DNA of 64,000 nt from Neelides folsomi. Its lineage: Eukaryota > Arthropoda > Collembola > Neelipleona > Neelidae. Shown here piece by piece: positions 11,881 to 26,900 of this stretch. The position numbers and the translations under genes were made by a program. Where the stretch lies: positions 62,001-126,000 of the forward strand of contig JAQGBZ010000132.1 of the NCBI GenBank assembly GCA_034687125.1, read 5' to 3'. The stretch's first letter is position 1. The number at the start of each line of letters is the position of its first letter. The notes beneath the pieces were generated by a model. The model saw only the letters and a list, made by a program, of their open reading frames with translations, ran no database searches and was not told where the DNA came from.

Positions 11881-13950
11881 TATTATAAGAGATTTTATAC
11901 AGTGAAGATATACGAGAAGAAATTTTGAGATTTTTACCAGTAAAGCTATAATCTTACAAGTAATCTTATATAACTATTTGTAATATACTTTTCCTCTGAT
12001 TTTTGTGGAAGTTGTAATAAGCCGGAGTTTGAGAGAATTTGAGACATCCAGAATTTGAAAGGATTAATAAGAGTGAGTAAGGAAGTTAATAGGTCGTAAG
12101 ATAAGTCACTCCAACTTTGGGTGAAAAGGGCAAGGACGGGGTGAAGATGAAGTTTTTGAGTTCCTTCGACGAGTAAATGAGAAAATACTGACTCGCTCAC
12201 AATCCACACAGAATCCCTGAGAACTTTCCTAGACAAATCCAAACATTTTCCCAACGTTCAATTCGCCAAAGACGGGAGAAAAGAAAAACGCCGGTTCCAA
12301 ATTGGTGAGCAAAAGATCATTCCTATCCTCAGCAGTCTCATTCTTAGACAATATTTGCCCAAACTTTTTCTTTACACTTTCCTTCTTTTACAGTTTAAGT
12401 CCATTTAGAAAATCAAAAGTGCAAGTTTTCTCTTCAATCTCTTCAAGATGCAATTTTGCAATCTTGGACCAAAATTTACAAAATTAATAACAAAGGTCCA
12501 AAGGTCAAATAAAGATCCAAAGATGCATTTTTTTACCAAATGACACAATGTAATATTTTCCTAGGCTATTTTCTTATTCTTGGTTTGAGTATCATCCTGG
12601 TTCATAAGAAAGTATCAAAAGAGAGACAAAGGGTAAAGAAAGCAAATAAAGCGAAAGAAGCGAAAGAAAGTCGTTGACTCAGCCGCTCATTTTCTTCCTT
12701 CGTCACTCCAAAGCGGAGGAAAGAAAAGAGCAATAAAGTGCAAAAACTTTGTTTGGTTTCACTTTCACCGTATCAAAGGACCTTTTTTCATGTCGCTTTT
12801 CTTATCTAATGAAAAAGAATTGTTCTTAATAGCCAAATCTCTTCATTTTTGTTCATTTTGCATTTCTGTTCATTTAAAAAAACATTTCATTTCCTTACTC
12901 TTAAAAATAACATTTCGATCTCAACATGTTCTTTAGTAATTCGAAAAGATTCGCGAAAGTATTCTGAATAGTTCAATTGTTCTCAATAGTTCCATTATTG
13001 TACAATTGGATTAAAAGGTATCGAATTTAATTTGGTAAAATTGGAGTTTGAATTCTGTTCATTTCCCGTCCTGGAGTTCCTGCATTTCATTTCCCATTTA
13101 TCTCTCCCTTATCTCCTCTGAAGTGGAGGAGCGGAGATTGGGCCGAGAATTTCCCATCTGCTCTCCCTCTCATATTATGATGTCTCGAAGACCTCGCCTG
13201 ACAACTCATCAAGCCAGATTGGATTATTGGGAAAGGGTGTGCAGGGGCTGAAGATTTCAGCCCAACAGAACAACAAGGTGGACTTCTGACACGTGGCGAG
13301 GAAAAAACTGGATTTAAAACTTACACTTTCAAGATCCCTTCAACTTTACGTGTTTAAACATCGTCCACGTCTGTTTGATCCCCAACTCATCTTCACATAT
13401 GCATAATACATATAAATTCAGATACATACTACATAAATAATCTACTGTTTACGTTATACTGTTATACATATGGTATAATACAATACATATTGTACATACT
13501 GTATATATGAATTACAGATTTTTCGTATATCCATATTTGCATAAATATTATTTAAGATTTGGTTGCGAGTCTCAGGTGATCGAAAAACGCTTTTAAACCA
13601 AAAGTACGAGTACTCGTATAAACATTGACTTGCGTTTTAAAATTTTTAGAATTAATTTTGTTGAGAATTTTCTTCGGAGTTGTGGGAGTTGAATGAGTGT
13701 CTTATGGTTAGATTGTTGAATGCTTGAATTCCATGTCCCTTGGTAGTCCGTGCTAATCTTTGGGTTTGATTGATGGGAGTTCAACTTCCATGTGGAGAGA
13801 GATTCAAACTATCCGAAGAGAGAAGTTGAGAGATGTTGAAATCTTCACCATTGTCCAGTCGTGACTTGACAAGGTGAGTTCATCTCAAAAAGTTCTCCAT
13901 TAAGAATCTCCAAAGAATGTACCTACACTGTATAAGAATCACTGTACACT

Positions 13951-13990
13951 GTATCTGTACTTTAAGAATGTACAGATACTTTAAGAATCC
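13951..13990. repeat. Hairpin GTATCTGTAC with repeated loop sequence
   Basis: GTATCTGTAC at 13951-13960 pairs exactly with 13970-13979. The loop TTTAAGAAT is repeated immediately after the right arm. AAGAATCACTGTACACTG just upstream shows further partial copying. Confidence 0.5.
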
Positions 13991-15347
13991 AATGCACTTT
14001 TTCACATGAATTATTAATGTAATATTCACTCGACGTTGGAGAGCCGGCACATTACGTGTGGTTATTACAAAAGAATATTCACCATCCATTCTCCCTATGT
14101 AAGTGTAAGTATATTAACCCAAGGTGGAGGTTTTTAAAGGACCGTTGTTTAAGGGCCTTCATAAGAATAACACAAAACACGGCCATCGCCTGTTTGTAAT
14201 AATGATGCATATCTGGGTGGTAGATGAGAAATGGCTTTTCATCTTCCTCCTTCCCGCGTATAGGAAATTCGTACTCATTCCGCCTACTTCGTGAAATATG
14301 AACTGATCATGAAAGACAGTATTGTTTTGGAATTTATGTCGTGTCGGTCTATTTTATAACTTTCATACAAAACTATACATATACAGGTATACTTATATAC
14401 CATACAAATACCATACCATTCACACAGAATATTTAGCTATATGTATTCATAGTATATAAGGATTTTTAATATGAGAGAAAACAGAGTTTGATATTGACTA
14501 TTAAAATACGAGGAATAAATCTTTCCCAGGGCTTGACTCTGAATGCATAACTTTGCATTTTCTCTCCGCCATTTGAGCAAAGATGTGGAGAGATGTTGGG
14601 AGATTTGTATCATTAAGAGTTGGAGGTTTCTCCGCTTGTTAACTCGCTTTATTATATTAAATGACTTTGGAAGAGACAAAGAGGAGTATTGAGGATTATG
14701 TAATTTATTAGATATAATTTATATTCATATAGATATTTTATATGGATAATTTATATAAGCATAATTTATATATGGATTTATGTATATAGGAAAATGTCGT
14801 CCTTCATTCAGCTTTTTCCCATAAATGATTTACGTATATTGTTGAGAGGAAACTTGGATAATAAATAAGTTGGTGGAAGATTCATATAATAGTTGATAAT
14901 ACAATAAAGACAATTCGCCATTTGTCAACTTTGAGTGGAAATGAGATGGGAATTGGAGAATGTTGGAAGCTCTGGTTATTAAACTTGATTCTCATTTTCA
15001 TCTCAACTTTGCTTTGGAAGAAAGGAAAACTGTAAATTGTAAATGGCTCTAAATTGAAGATGAAAGTTATGTGGATGGAAAATTCCTTTTGTTTTGTTTC
15101 TCACAGTTTGCCCAAGAATTTCGATCAACATTTAATGTTTCGATCTTCTATTTAAATCATTCTCATACTAATATTCGAATATTCCTAATTCAATGTGTAA
15201 TTCTCATTTACTCTGTAATTTATGAATAGGGGGAAATTGTGATAAAAGGTCGTTCATTGTACAACTAATATTCCTCATCCTTCTCCACACAATCTCATAA
15301 AACACAGAATCTGCATTATGCAAACATAAAACTCTTAATACATAACC

Positions 15348-15383
15348 TGTATATAATACGAAACTTGTATATAATACGGAACT
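15348..15383. repeat. 18-bp tandem duplication
   Basis: TGTATATAATACGAAACT at 15348-15365 is followed by a copy with one change at 15366-15383. Confidence 0.6.
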
Positions 15384-17947
15384 CCTACATATGTAATGTA
15401 TATGTATGTAATATATACGGCACTCGTATTTATAAGAGAATGAAAACGGGGGATGTAAAATAGTGTTTCTCATTTCCACATTTGCATTTCCCTTCTTGTC
15501 TTATTCGCCTCATTAATTCCACCGGGGTTCTCTTCGGTCTCTCACTTTTCAAAAACTCTCTACACACGCGGATTTAAACTCATCTGAAGGGTCTGAACAA
15601 TTCTAATGACCAAACTCTGCTTATCTTCATCATCCTCACACAGAGATGAAAAAGGCCAAAGGGGAGGATTCGACAGGGTTTCCCGATTAACTTTTTTCAG
15701 CCTTCCACACCCACGCACTTCAAACCTTTTAATCACCCTTATCTGATTAAATAACATTTTATAAGATTAACATCAAAATGATAAATTGATTGAATTTAAT
15801 TTCTTTATTCAATACGTGTAATAAATATACTCGTACTACTCTATACATATTTATATTGTAAATGGATTAATAAAAATTATATATTTTGCTTGGATAAGGA
15901 TAGTAAATTTAGTTTAGTTTTAGTTTAGTTTAGCATAGCGAGAGTATTGAAAAGGAGTTATTATTTCATAAAGTTGTTTGAAAATGAGAGGGAAATGAAA
16001 TAAGATACGCGAAAAAAATATGAAATGAAGAGAATGATTGAAAAAAGTGTAGATGAAGGAAAAGTTTCAAGTTTCATGAAAACTGAGCTTTTATGGTTTT
16101 TTCACATATTTGGAAAAGTGATGATGTCGATTGGATATTACTTTCAACTTCCTATAAAAACTTCCAAAAACTTCCAACAAAATAATCCTATATATTTTTA
16201 ACGATTCTAATATGCAAATTTATATTATAGGTTTTATATTTTAAACATCTAAATTGTAACAATTAAAAGGAAATTATTTTCAATAGAAGAAATAATTTCT
16301 AAATGTGAAGAAACTGTGAATTGAGATAATTTTCCAGTGGATGGCGTGTTCAAATTTCAATAAATTTCACATTTCTATTTTTTTCACTTACCCTCAAGTG
16401 AAATTTTTCTGAAATTTTTCTATTTATTTCACTTTTCAGCGAAATCTTTCAATGCCAACCTTGCAGAGATCCCATTTCAGATGACTTAATATTATTAATG
16501 TCATTTACTTTTTATTCAAATGACTTTAAGACATTAAAATAATGATAATTTAAACATTTTCATTCCACTTAATTACCATTTTAATATTTACAGATATATA
16601 CAAAATTAAAATTTTTAAAGTTTTATTATTACATGAAAATATTCCTCGTATGATATTCATACGATTTAGTAAAAAGAAATATCCTGAGAATGTTTTCATA
16701 TCTGTAGAACATTTAAGAGGTAAAATGGGAAGCATTTGATATTTGAATCGATTTTGTTCTGATGATCTCCACTTCATGCAAATTGCATTTTGCGAGCAAA
16801 TAGATTTTTGAATTGAAATTTCCATCAAATACATTTTGACTAAAAGACGAGGAAGTTTGGAGGCGTTCGGAGTGTCAAAAAATCCCAAAGTGAATAAATG
16901 GTCTTTTCACGTGTACGAGTTATTACGGGAAAGGAGTTTCGGCCCTATTGGGAGATTTGACCATAAATGTCGATTCTCGATTTGATCGGAGATTAAAGGA
17001 ACCTTCCAGGTAGCATTTATTTGGGCAATCCGAAGACGAAGGAAATCGTTGATGGTTCCAAAGTCAGCTGGAAGTTGTTTGAGAAATTTAATGGTTTTTT
17101 TCCTCTATGTAAAAGATATACCAAGACAGATAGCTGGTTCGGTTCTTCTGGACAGCCAATTGATAATGTAACATTATTAATGTTTATTTATCCTCAACCA
17201 ATTCTTATTTTATCAATTTAAGTCTAAAAGTCTACAAGTAAAAAGATTCAAAAAAGAAATTCACCTCTTTTATTTATCCAATATTTATCCAACTAGAAAA
17301 GATTTGTAAAAGATTATTTATCATTTTTAATCATTTTAAACATTTTTATAACCCATGAAATAATATTGGATAATTTATATTACAAATAAAAACTAAATAA
17401 AACTCAATAAATAAAAACTAAACTTCTATAAATAAATAAACCAATCTTTTTTCTTAAGAATTTCACTATCAAAAATTAATGTTTGATTTAACTTTAGTTT
17501 GGTTTGTGTTATCAAAGATAGGAGTTTCATAATCGCTTCCTCTTTGCGGTCCAAAGATACATTTATTCTTTATAGTAATATTTTACATGGATTATTTTAT
17601 ATGGATTGAATTGAATGGTCGGTGGGAGTGAGGGAAAGATAAAATTGGGATCAATTGACTCTGGTTCAAAAGAATCAAAAGATTCCCCCTTATTCCTTAT
17701 GTTTAAAAAGAAGGATGTGGGGTGTCTAGACCTGACAGGGTGATTTGGTTTTGATGATGCCCCTCGGCCCTCATTGTTAAGAGGATCAATGGGAAGTTTT
17801 AAAAAGGAGGAAATTTGAGAGCGGAATACCTCACCCGGTGTTGGGTTTTATTTCTAAACATTTTTTCCTCCCTTTCAAAATTCATTTATTAAATATCCAG
17901 ACTTTATTAACCAAAGACCCTCCACTTGTGAACTTGTGATTGTAAGT

Positions 17948-17999
17948 TTATATACTTAACATACTTAATTTATATACTTATATACTTAATGTTTATATA
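17948..17999. repeat. Imperfect TATACTTAA repeats
   Basis: Four spaced copies of (TA)TACTTAA occur in about 50 bases. Similar AAAACTAAATAAA-type low complexity is found at 17385-17439. Confidence 0.5.
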
Positions 18000-19572
18000 G
18001 TGGAGAAAAGCCATTTTATGAAAACTGATCCCGCAAGGAAAAACCTTAAGGATTTAATTTGGTTTATAAGATTAAATTTGGCCCCATTTTATTCGTAGAG
18101 CCAGTGGGAGGTTGGAAATTGTCCATTTATATTCTCTTCCCTTCTTTCTTCACTCCTTCACCCGTCTTTCAAGAGAATTGAATTAATCTGTTTGAATTTT
18201 AAATCCTAATATTTTCATTGCTTTTATGAAAACCCGTCACAATTCCTCTTTAAAAAAATTGAAAGTAATAAAAAAGGAAAACCACCCATGAAAGAAACCT
18301 TAAAATGATCTTAAACTACATAACACACATTACATATTTGATACGCTACATTACTATACATTTCTGTATAGCTGTATGTATATCGCATGTTAAATATCAC
18401 ACTAGAATATCTTTTTCTCCTTTTGAGTTGAAGGGAATGAAACTACATTATTCCTTTCTCGGACTTTTACGATCCTGTGACCTAATAGCATTAGTATGTA
18501 CGTGAAACTTGAAAAAAGTCACAACGGATTCTCCTTACTTTTATTGTATTCTAAAAGGGATTAATGTGAGTCAACAAATGGTTCAGAGACCGTGAGAATT
18601 TACACAACAATCTGCGATTTCTAACACTTCATTCACGCATGTTATAAATATTTCCCGCTACTTTTATACAAAATCTTCCAAAAGTCTAACCTAACCTAAC
18701 TTGTATCAGTCCTCAATAAGTTTAAAATATATCTAAGTGAATACATAAAAATGGTTGGAGTTGAAAGCCATGAAGACATTTATAAACATCAATTGAAGAG
18801 TTCCCGGTAGGAGATTTGTACACGATGAGTTTCACAACCCGCGTGCCTTTCCCCATGAAGCACACGATAAGAGAAGGATAATAATTTTCCGTCCTTGTTC
18901 ACCATAGGGATTGGGAACATCCATTTCTTGTTCATTCCTTTAATGTCTTCTTCTCCAACCTGCTAAGTAGTCAGAAGAAGATACCATCACGGGGGATGAA
19001 AGTAAGATAGGGCAATAAAGGGCTTATCCCTTGGTGGTAACTCTCGATCCTTCCTTTGACTTCTAAACCTTCCCTTCGTTCCTTCGTTTAAGTTCCTTCC
19101 TTTACCTTTACCAGAGTAAGACAAATGGTGGAGTGGAGGAGGTAATACTCACTTTGTAATTGACAACTGTAAATTAGGTTTGGGCTTCGTCGGGGGAGTC
19201 CAAGAGCCCGATGTTGAAAAAAATAAAACCTATTTAAGAACATCAATCCAACTTCATATCTATTTACTTTCTTCCTTTCCTTTTCCTCTGTATTTGGGAG
19301 GGAGGAGGGAAGGAATGCTTGTTCTACCTGTGGGAGACTTTTTAATGAACCACCAGGAAAGAAAGACAGTTTGTAAATATATTTTGTTAAAATAACAAAA
19401 ACTTAAAATAATAAAAACTTTCATTTTTTAGCCTTTAATGGATCTTAACTTCAATGGAATTTTGATGTAAGTAAAGATTTTATAAGTTTTAAAGTTAACA
19501 CGATTTAAGATTTAATGTTTGAACTGTTTGAACTTTGTTTTTAATTAAAATATTATATTAATGGTATTTACA

Positions 19573-19687
19573 TAAATCATCTTTGCTTAAATTCGTCTTT
19601 GCTTAAAATTCATCTTAACTTAATATTCATATTTTTAATTAAAATTCATCTTTGCTTAAAGTCAAAGTCAAAGTCTTCTTTGCTCAA
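19573..19687. repeat. Degenerate array of an AAATTCATCTTTGCTT-like unit
   Basis: Six diverged copies of a 16-19-base unit are visible. The last part has switched to a short GTCAAA repeat before ending in TCTTCTTTGCTC. Confidence 0.6.
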
Positions 19688-20928
19688 CAACAGTCGAGTT
19701 GTAAATTTGAACGAGTATAGTTAAAGGTTTCTTGGAAGGATTCTTTAACATGGGAAGTGAATTTGGTCAAATAAAATCAGTGGAGAAGAAATGAGCCACT
19801 TTTTACTTTCCCTCCAAGGGAAATTCCCTAATGAGCTTAAAAAACCTTCCCCCGATCCAACTCCCTTTTTTTAAGTTTTATATGTAAAAATGGTATTTAA
19901 CTTTCCTTCATCCTTTTTTAATATTCTTTCATTTAATTATAAGTATAGTGTTGGGTTAATCATCTAAAGACTCCAATCCTTTATGCTTATAATACAGATA
20001 CATATTTAGTATATGTACCATATTTGAGTATAAGGACAATTTAAGGTATTTCCTTTACATTGCTAGTTGGTTGATAATGGGAGAATAGAAAAAGTTGTCC
20101 ATTATATACGGCCCTTTTGTCTCTTTTAAAAGTCGCCCGGGTGAGTGACGGGAAAAAGTGTCCTTTGTTCTCTCTTTGACAAAGAAAAGTTTTATATTCC
20201 GTTCCTTATGCTTTTTCGCCCCACCTTCATCTCAACATGGGCTCTTTCGGATCAACCAAAGAAAGATGAAACTAAAATCCATGGCCAAAATTGTATGAAC
20301 GACCAACTTTGGGATTTCGGGAAATACAAATGGGATTTCGCAACTCACGTTTCTTTTACCTATACCATATATATACATTGGTATATATATACCAAACATC
20401 ATATTAGTACACGTATCAGTAACAAACTTACAAAACTTACTTTTTTCATGATATGTTAGTAAACTTATATGGTTAGTTGATATTGCAGAATCTATTACAT
20501 ATGAACTCTATGATATTTCTAGTTCATATAAAATGAATAAAGGTAAAAGTAAGAAGTTGAGTTTATAAAGTAATCTGAGCAAAACCTTCTTGATGACATT
20601 TGAAAAAAGAATTTAAGAGTGGTGATAAGATATGTATAAAGTGGATATAAAGTAGATATAATAAATTTGATTTAAAATACGGGTCCAGCAATTTGATTCA
20701 TATATGACCAAAAAGGTCATAAAGATTGAGAGATTCATTCCAAGGAAGTCGTGTGGTCCAGTGGCCCGAAAAGGTTTCTCCAACTGGACTTTGGAAACGG
20801 GTGTTGGTAACGGCCACTTCCATTTTCACATCTCTCTTCATCCTCTTTTCATTTCCGCTTAGACTTCTTCTGGCTTCTTCCGCACGTTGGGCCAAAGTGG
20901 GTCTGGAAACAAGTTCCGTCTCTCTTCA

Positions 20929-20950
20929 TACGTGAAGAGCTCTTCACGTA
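20929..20950. repeat. Perfect 22-bp palindrome
   Basis: The 11 bases TACGTGAAGAG at 20929-20939 are followed directly by their exact reverse complement, with no loop. It lies in a more GC-rich patch and has no MITE tips around it. It could be a dimeric protein-binding site or simply a hairpin. Confidence 0.7.
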
Positions 20951-23900
20951 ACTGGGCCAGATGGAACTTTTGGGAGAGATTCCTCAACAAATGCATAATA
21001 ATGAGGAAAGAAAACCATGTGGTTCCAACCAGCACAACACTCATGGGGAAATGTTATTGATACAGAGAAACCCATTTTCCTCCATGATCTATGGATTGTC
21101 CTGTCGTTTCAAGTTACACTCAAAAACATGTGCTGATCACTTACGTGCACAGATCATAATACACGTTTCCTTCTTTTTTTATTTATCAAACATCCGCACT
21201 TTTCCGATTTTTACCCGGGTAATATTTACATATACCATACATACACCGTACAAGTAGGTATATACCTTATATTTGTAAAAATGGGTCAAAATTTAAATTA
21301 GTGCAAATTTTCAAAAATCGCAACGTGGCCAATTTTATAAATGTAAAATGTATCTAGATGAACATTGTATATGTACATAATATGGTACATGTATGGTATA
21401 TCCAATATATCTAATATGTAAATATATTTATGTAAATGTCATATTTAGATATAATTTATGATATGGTGCATATTTGTATTTTGTATGTATGAATGTGAAT
21501 TTGCTATCAAATGTGATTACATTCCTGTAGTTCATAACTTCTTTCATCTCTCCCGGATCGGGAGTTTCGGGAGACCCGATTTGAGCTGTTTGGGTGTTAT
21601 AGTCAAAAAAATAATAAAATGGTCGTAACTTCCCTCACTTTACTTATTTCTTCTCAAGTATCTTGGGAAATATTGGAGAGGTTTCTCTGTGTCTCTCCAA
21701 TTCCAGATTCCTCGAAAAGGAGGTTTCTTCTTTTCCGCAAGGGATTTGGTTTACACGCTTTCTTCTCATTCTCAAGTTCCTCCTTACGAATTGCATTCCT
21801 TCAGCAGTGGTCAAATCACCCTTGAATCATTTCTGCCCAACAACTTGTCGAGTTGAGGGAAAAGAAGGAGGAGAAATGTAGAGAAGAGAACTCCAATTCT
21901 CAGATATTTATTCCTTGTCGGTTTTAAGACCAAAGAAGCCGAAGGAATATAATGGGGTCATTATGAGGTTAACCGGCTAAAGGTTAAAATTTTAATTACA
22001 TGTGCTCCTTGTGAGTTTAAATAAATACATACTTACATATATCTGTATATTTGTATTAGTATTTAAATAATTATATATAATATTTCATAACTCTTTTTTA
22101 AATATTATTTTCTAGTTACAAATAATTGATAAGTTTAATGTTGTTAATAATTTTAGTTAAAGCTTCGATATAAGTACAGACATAGCAATTTTGGGTTTAA
22201 CGAATTTTCATTCCTAAAAGTCAGTGCGAGTGGTCGGATCGTTAGAAGTCGACCTTCTCGGCGACACGAGTCTTGAAAGTCTCGAGCCCCAAAGTCCCGT
22301 CCCTTTGAACTTCTCAGGTTTGACAGGGGAGATAGCGGGCGTTAAAGGAGAACAAACCTACAAAGGTTGTACAAAGGTGCTCGCCCAAATCCCTTTCAAA
22401 TACATTTCCTAATTATCTTCAAAATGGGAATTGTGGAAATGGGTGTTGACGTTTGCTGGATCCAATCGAGGGACCCTCAAAAGTCAAAATTACTGAATTC
22501 TGTATGGTTTAACTCAAAATGTTCATAGAATTCCCTTTCCGCATACTCGACCCATAAACTCCGAGTACATAAATAAGCACAATATACAGTACATACATAA
22601 GTTAGAATTAAATGAGAAAAATGTACCCGGATTCTCAGTAACATTTTCAAAGAACATTTCCAAAGCTCCAGACCCCGAAGGAAGAATCTTTTAAAAATGT
22701 ACATAGAGGAATGGTCCTAATTATCTCCCCTCTTTAAACTGATATAAAGCTTGCGGAACGAAACGATAATGACCTGAACTTCTCAAATTTTCACTTCGTC
22801 TCAAATCCAAGTTCTGCTTCTCATCTCAACAGCTCTCCTATTTAAAATGAATAACGATCATAATGTTCTTTATATTGAGTAAAGATAATGTTCCTTACAT
22901 TGAGCAACGGCTTTTTTAAGCATTTGTTTTTTGAACTATGATATTTTTTATTTTGAAAAATGATAACGTACAGTATATGAACATGTATCCTATATTGTAT
23001 TGGATATTTGGAATAGTATAGGAATAATATACGAATAGTTATAAAAAGGGTTCATATTAGAGAGTTTGTGTATTCCGGGTTTTTGGGAGGTTTTATGTAT
23101 TCGGGTTAATGGAGGGACAATTCCATATTTTACCCATTCAAACACGGGTGAGAGGATAAGAAGGATTTATTGGTTTAGGTCAGGGGATTTTAAATTGAGA
23201 TTTACCCTGCTGGTCTCAACTCATAATGGAAGTCTTTCAGGTTCCTGAATGCTCTTCTCTTCTTGATGCTTCCCGGAGCATCTTGGAACATCCACAAAGG
23301 AAGAGTTGAAGTGTCAGAGGAAAGTTAAATAAATAAGACTTAGATTTCAATTCAGCTCTCTCAAGAGGGAAGTGAGGGAGTCCAAAGAGAATGCAGATGT
23401 TTTTTATAAATGGCTTCTGCTTATTCAAATCTCCCTACTTCCTCAAGGGTTCACTCGTAAAAGAAAAGAACCATCAGACAAAGAAGGAGAAAAATACTCC
23501 TTCTTTACACATTATATAGAGACATCCTGTATATACAAGTATTAATAGAGAGAGAAAAATAGGCAGAGTTAACAAGGTAAATTTTTAACAAGACCTACGG
23601 TAACTGGTGGTCTAAAGACAAGAGATTGATGGGACCCTCCTTTGCATAAAGAATGGAGAAGGTCGAAAGGAAGCGACCTGGGTGAGCTTCCCAAAACAAT
23701 CGGCAATTGATGGTCTGAACATAAAACTCACATTCAGTGACTTCTTCACTTCAATCTTTGGGTTTCTTTATTGATGACTCATTCCATTATTGATGATCTT
23801 GCAGAGGAAGTTTCTGGACAATTTAAACAAAGCTCTGTTCACTTTTTTGTCATAAAACCTTAAATATTACATTTTTATTTTTTTCATATATTCAATTTCG

Positions 23901-26900
23901 ATGTACACGATGTGTGTATTTAGAAATATCATACGATGTGTATTTACTGTTTATTTAGGATAGGATTACAGAATTTTTCTTTCTGATTTTTTAATGTTTT
24001 TACTAATTTTATGATGCGACGATGCGAGGGAGTAAAATAGCTAAATATGTGAAATAAGATAGGATTTGTACCAAGGTTGAAGAGTTCGTGTGTCTGTGAA
24101 AGGAAAAAATAAAGATTTTGTAAAGAGGTTTCTTTTTCGACCTCACAGAATATTTATTCTTGAGAGTCGAGAGAGAGATTTTTTATTCAAAAGTGAATTG
24201 GAGAGGAAAGAGTTTGGATTTGAAGCTGAAGGGCTGACGCGGACATGAGGACTTCTGGCCCCAACGACCCTTCACAAAAAGTCAATGCCTGCCGTCGTGG
24301 CAAACTGAATTGAACTGAATTTAGGGTCTGAAGGGAACCGACATGGAGAGGACACTCCACTTTTTCCATTCTTATAACCAGACAACTTCAACCATGAGAT
24401 CTTTCCAGTTTTTGGCAAAGAACTCTTCATTTCGCCACAATTGTTAGAAAGTCGGATCACTACTAATACTACCAATAATACCCGCTGTTAATACTTGCTT
24501 TTAGTATATCCAAGAACACATTCTTTCTCCGCATGTCTTTCCTTTTTTCTTCGACCTGGGTTGGATGGGAATTCAATTGTCCTTAAATGTCACTTCACCA
24601 TGAATGTGGAAGACACGGGGTTGAATTGGATCAGAACTGTTCCCAATTCCCAATTCTTATATTCATATTACCACAACGTGGAGTCGCTTTCTACCCGAAT
24701 TTCGCAAACTTGAACAAATGTGGAGAGACAGATTTAAAAAAATCTTCACGATCACAAACACGATCCAAATCTTTTTTTAAAAAAAATCAGTAAGTTTTGA
24801 TAAAAATTCCTCTATTGAGTTTTTTTCGATTAAAAAATCATGTGAAGATTTGAAGCAGCAGTTTGAAATTTTTATTATTTTGTTGGCCAGAAGTTGATGT
24901 GATGTTGATCATAAGGAACGAAAGAGTGTAAAGGAGTCGTGTACAAATGACATTAATGGATGTGAGCAAATGACCGAGAATACAAATCGAGAATTCACAT
25001 TGACCACTTGACATTACGTTGAAGAAAAGAGACATTGACTTTTTTCTTCATTCAACGATTATTGCCCTGACAGATGGTTATGGTTATGTTCGCAATTGAA
25101 CGGGTGGGTTTAAGATGTCTGAGATACAAAATACCTCGACTCGATTTCTTATTCTCGATTTCTTATTCTTGATATTTCTCTACTCGGATTTTAATGAAGC
25201 ATAGAAAACAGACCAAGAAAAATTAAAGTGAAAAAAAATGCCAATAAATCTTATTTTGTCTCGCTCAGTTCAACTTAACTTACAATAATCATAAAATGGT
25301 AAACTTGATTTTTTCCCTAAATGCTCTTTAGACTTAATTTGAATAAAAAATTTAAAAAGTTGTGATGATAATAAATATAGATGCATTATCTGTAGTCTGT
25401 AGTTTGTAGTTTGTAAAAGTTATTATAATGTTGTTGAGTTTATCTGAGTGTGAGTGTAAAGTAATTTTGCATGGATTGGTTAAAAGGCAAATGTCATTAA
25501 ATGAATCAAAGCGAGTATAAAGTTGTGAGTTTGTAAGATAGGAGATTCCATTAGGGTGTAGTTATTACAACTTTGGATTACGTTTCCTTTCCTGAGCTTC
25601 CTGAAGTTGAAAAATAACAAGAGGGGTGAAACGACGTGTCATTCATTTCGTGGTTCGAAGTTTACCTAAGGTTTATCCTTTACGAAACTTGGGGGCCCTC
25701 GGAGGTGATTTCCATACATTACTTACATCCTTCCCTTAGTTTAAATGTTACACAATTCTTCTCTGTATATTTCTCCAAACCAGACTTTCATTTTACTTAG
25801 GACTCTACCACATGCATATTCTATACATATTCTGTACGAGGGAATAAAAAGGAGTGAAGGAAGCATCTCTTCCAAATTTGTAGTATTAAGACCCTGAAGT
25901 TGAGCCATAAACTTCACTCCCTCAATTGGGCTACCCAGAAGGAGGGAGAAAGATCTATGCATAATTGATACACAGACTCCCAACAACTCTGCTAATCCAC
26001 ATGGAGTAAAAGAGAACAAAATATTACACGTTCCACTATCTCTATGCAAAATAACGATCCTCACGTTCCATTTCCCTCTCTGCAATTCTATAGCTCCGCA
26101 GAAACCTTTGTGAGGTGAAATTCATATTTTTACACGCACTTTGTACGCAGAGGTCATCAGAAATTTAAAATTCATTCCCACATTTTTCAAACTCAATTTT
26201 TAGCTTTCCTTTTATAAAAGACTATAAAATGCCATGAATTTTTTTCATTGGTTCAATTTCGCTTTATTTAACAACACAACACTGAGGTTATGTTGGGATA
26301 TTATCATTGTTTATAATTGAAATTTTACAAATTATTTACAAATGAAAAAATTGACATTTAAAAAATAAAAGAATTTAAAATTAATCATAATTAAATTTTA
26401 AGCACGTAGATTTATAAATCCTTTGTTTGGATTTTTTGATCATCTTTATTCTACTAATATAAAGGGGGAGTTCTTTGAATAGATAGAATCCCTTTGTGGA
26501 TGATAAGGATAGGTAAGACAGGTCCGGAATCTCCTAGATAATTAACAAGGTAACTCCATCAAGCTCCTGTGGCACATATGGCCTGACATTACGTGTGGGT
26601 TGGGAAGTGGCAGATCCCTTCCTGAGAGATCCCTTGGAATCATATTACATAGATATTAGACCTTAAGTGCCGACGCCAGTCTGATACCGGGAATGAGGAG
26701 CCGTGGAAGTAACGAGATCCCTCAGTTTTACAGCCAACTTCATGTGGGAACTCGAGACAAAAGAGTCTTTTTTGTCTGCATGGTTGGGAAATGATTCTTT
26801 TCTTCTTATTAACAACAATGACTCCTCATCATTACCCATTCCCATCCGATACAATTTCTCTCTTCTCATTACCTTAACCTTTACAGAGAGGAAATTGTGA

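Larger units (their letters stand above)
8442..15347. other. No gene seen: intergenic or intronic DNA
   Basis: AT islands lie at about 10140-10240, 11100-11290, 13390-13550, 14360-14460 and 14690-14800. Two adjacent short hairpins lie at 11401-11439 (GCTTTGG arms, then GTGATAT arms). A direct pair of AGGTCC/AGGTCA half-sites spaced by two bases lies at 12494-12507 and may be chance. Confidence 0.55.
15384..20928. other. No gene seen: intergenic or intronic DNA
   Basis: Contains TTTAG-type low complexity near 15905-15935, the arrays listed separately, and AT islands near 18300-18385, 19985-20050 and 20355-20420. The 112-codon minus frame at 16550-16888 has no recognisable domain. Confidence 0.55.

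Noticed and set aside
16550-16888. 112-codon minus-strand frame
   Set aside because: Lys/Ile/Met-rich, no domain, very AT-rich second half.
18686-18700. Three CCTAA units, as in the insect telomere repeat
   Set aside because: Too short to be called a telomeric or interstitial telomere array.
25741-26085. 114-codon minus-strand frame
   Set aside because: Balanced composition but no recognisable family and no upstream signals; length is within chance for a window this size.
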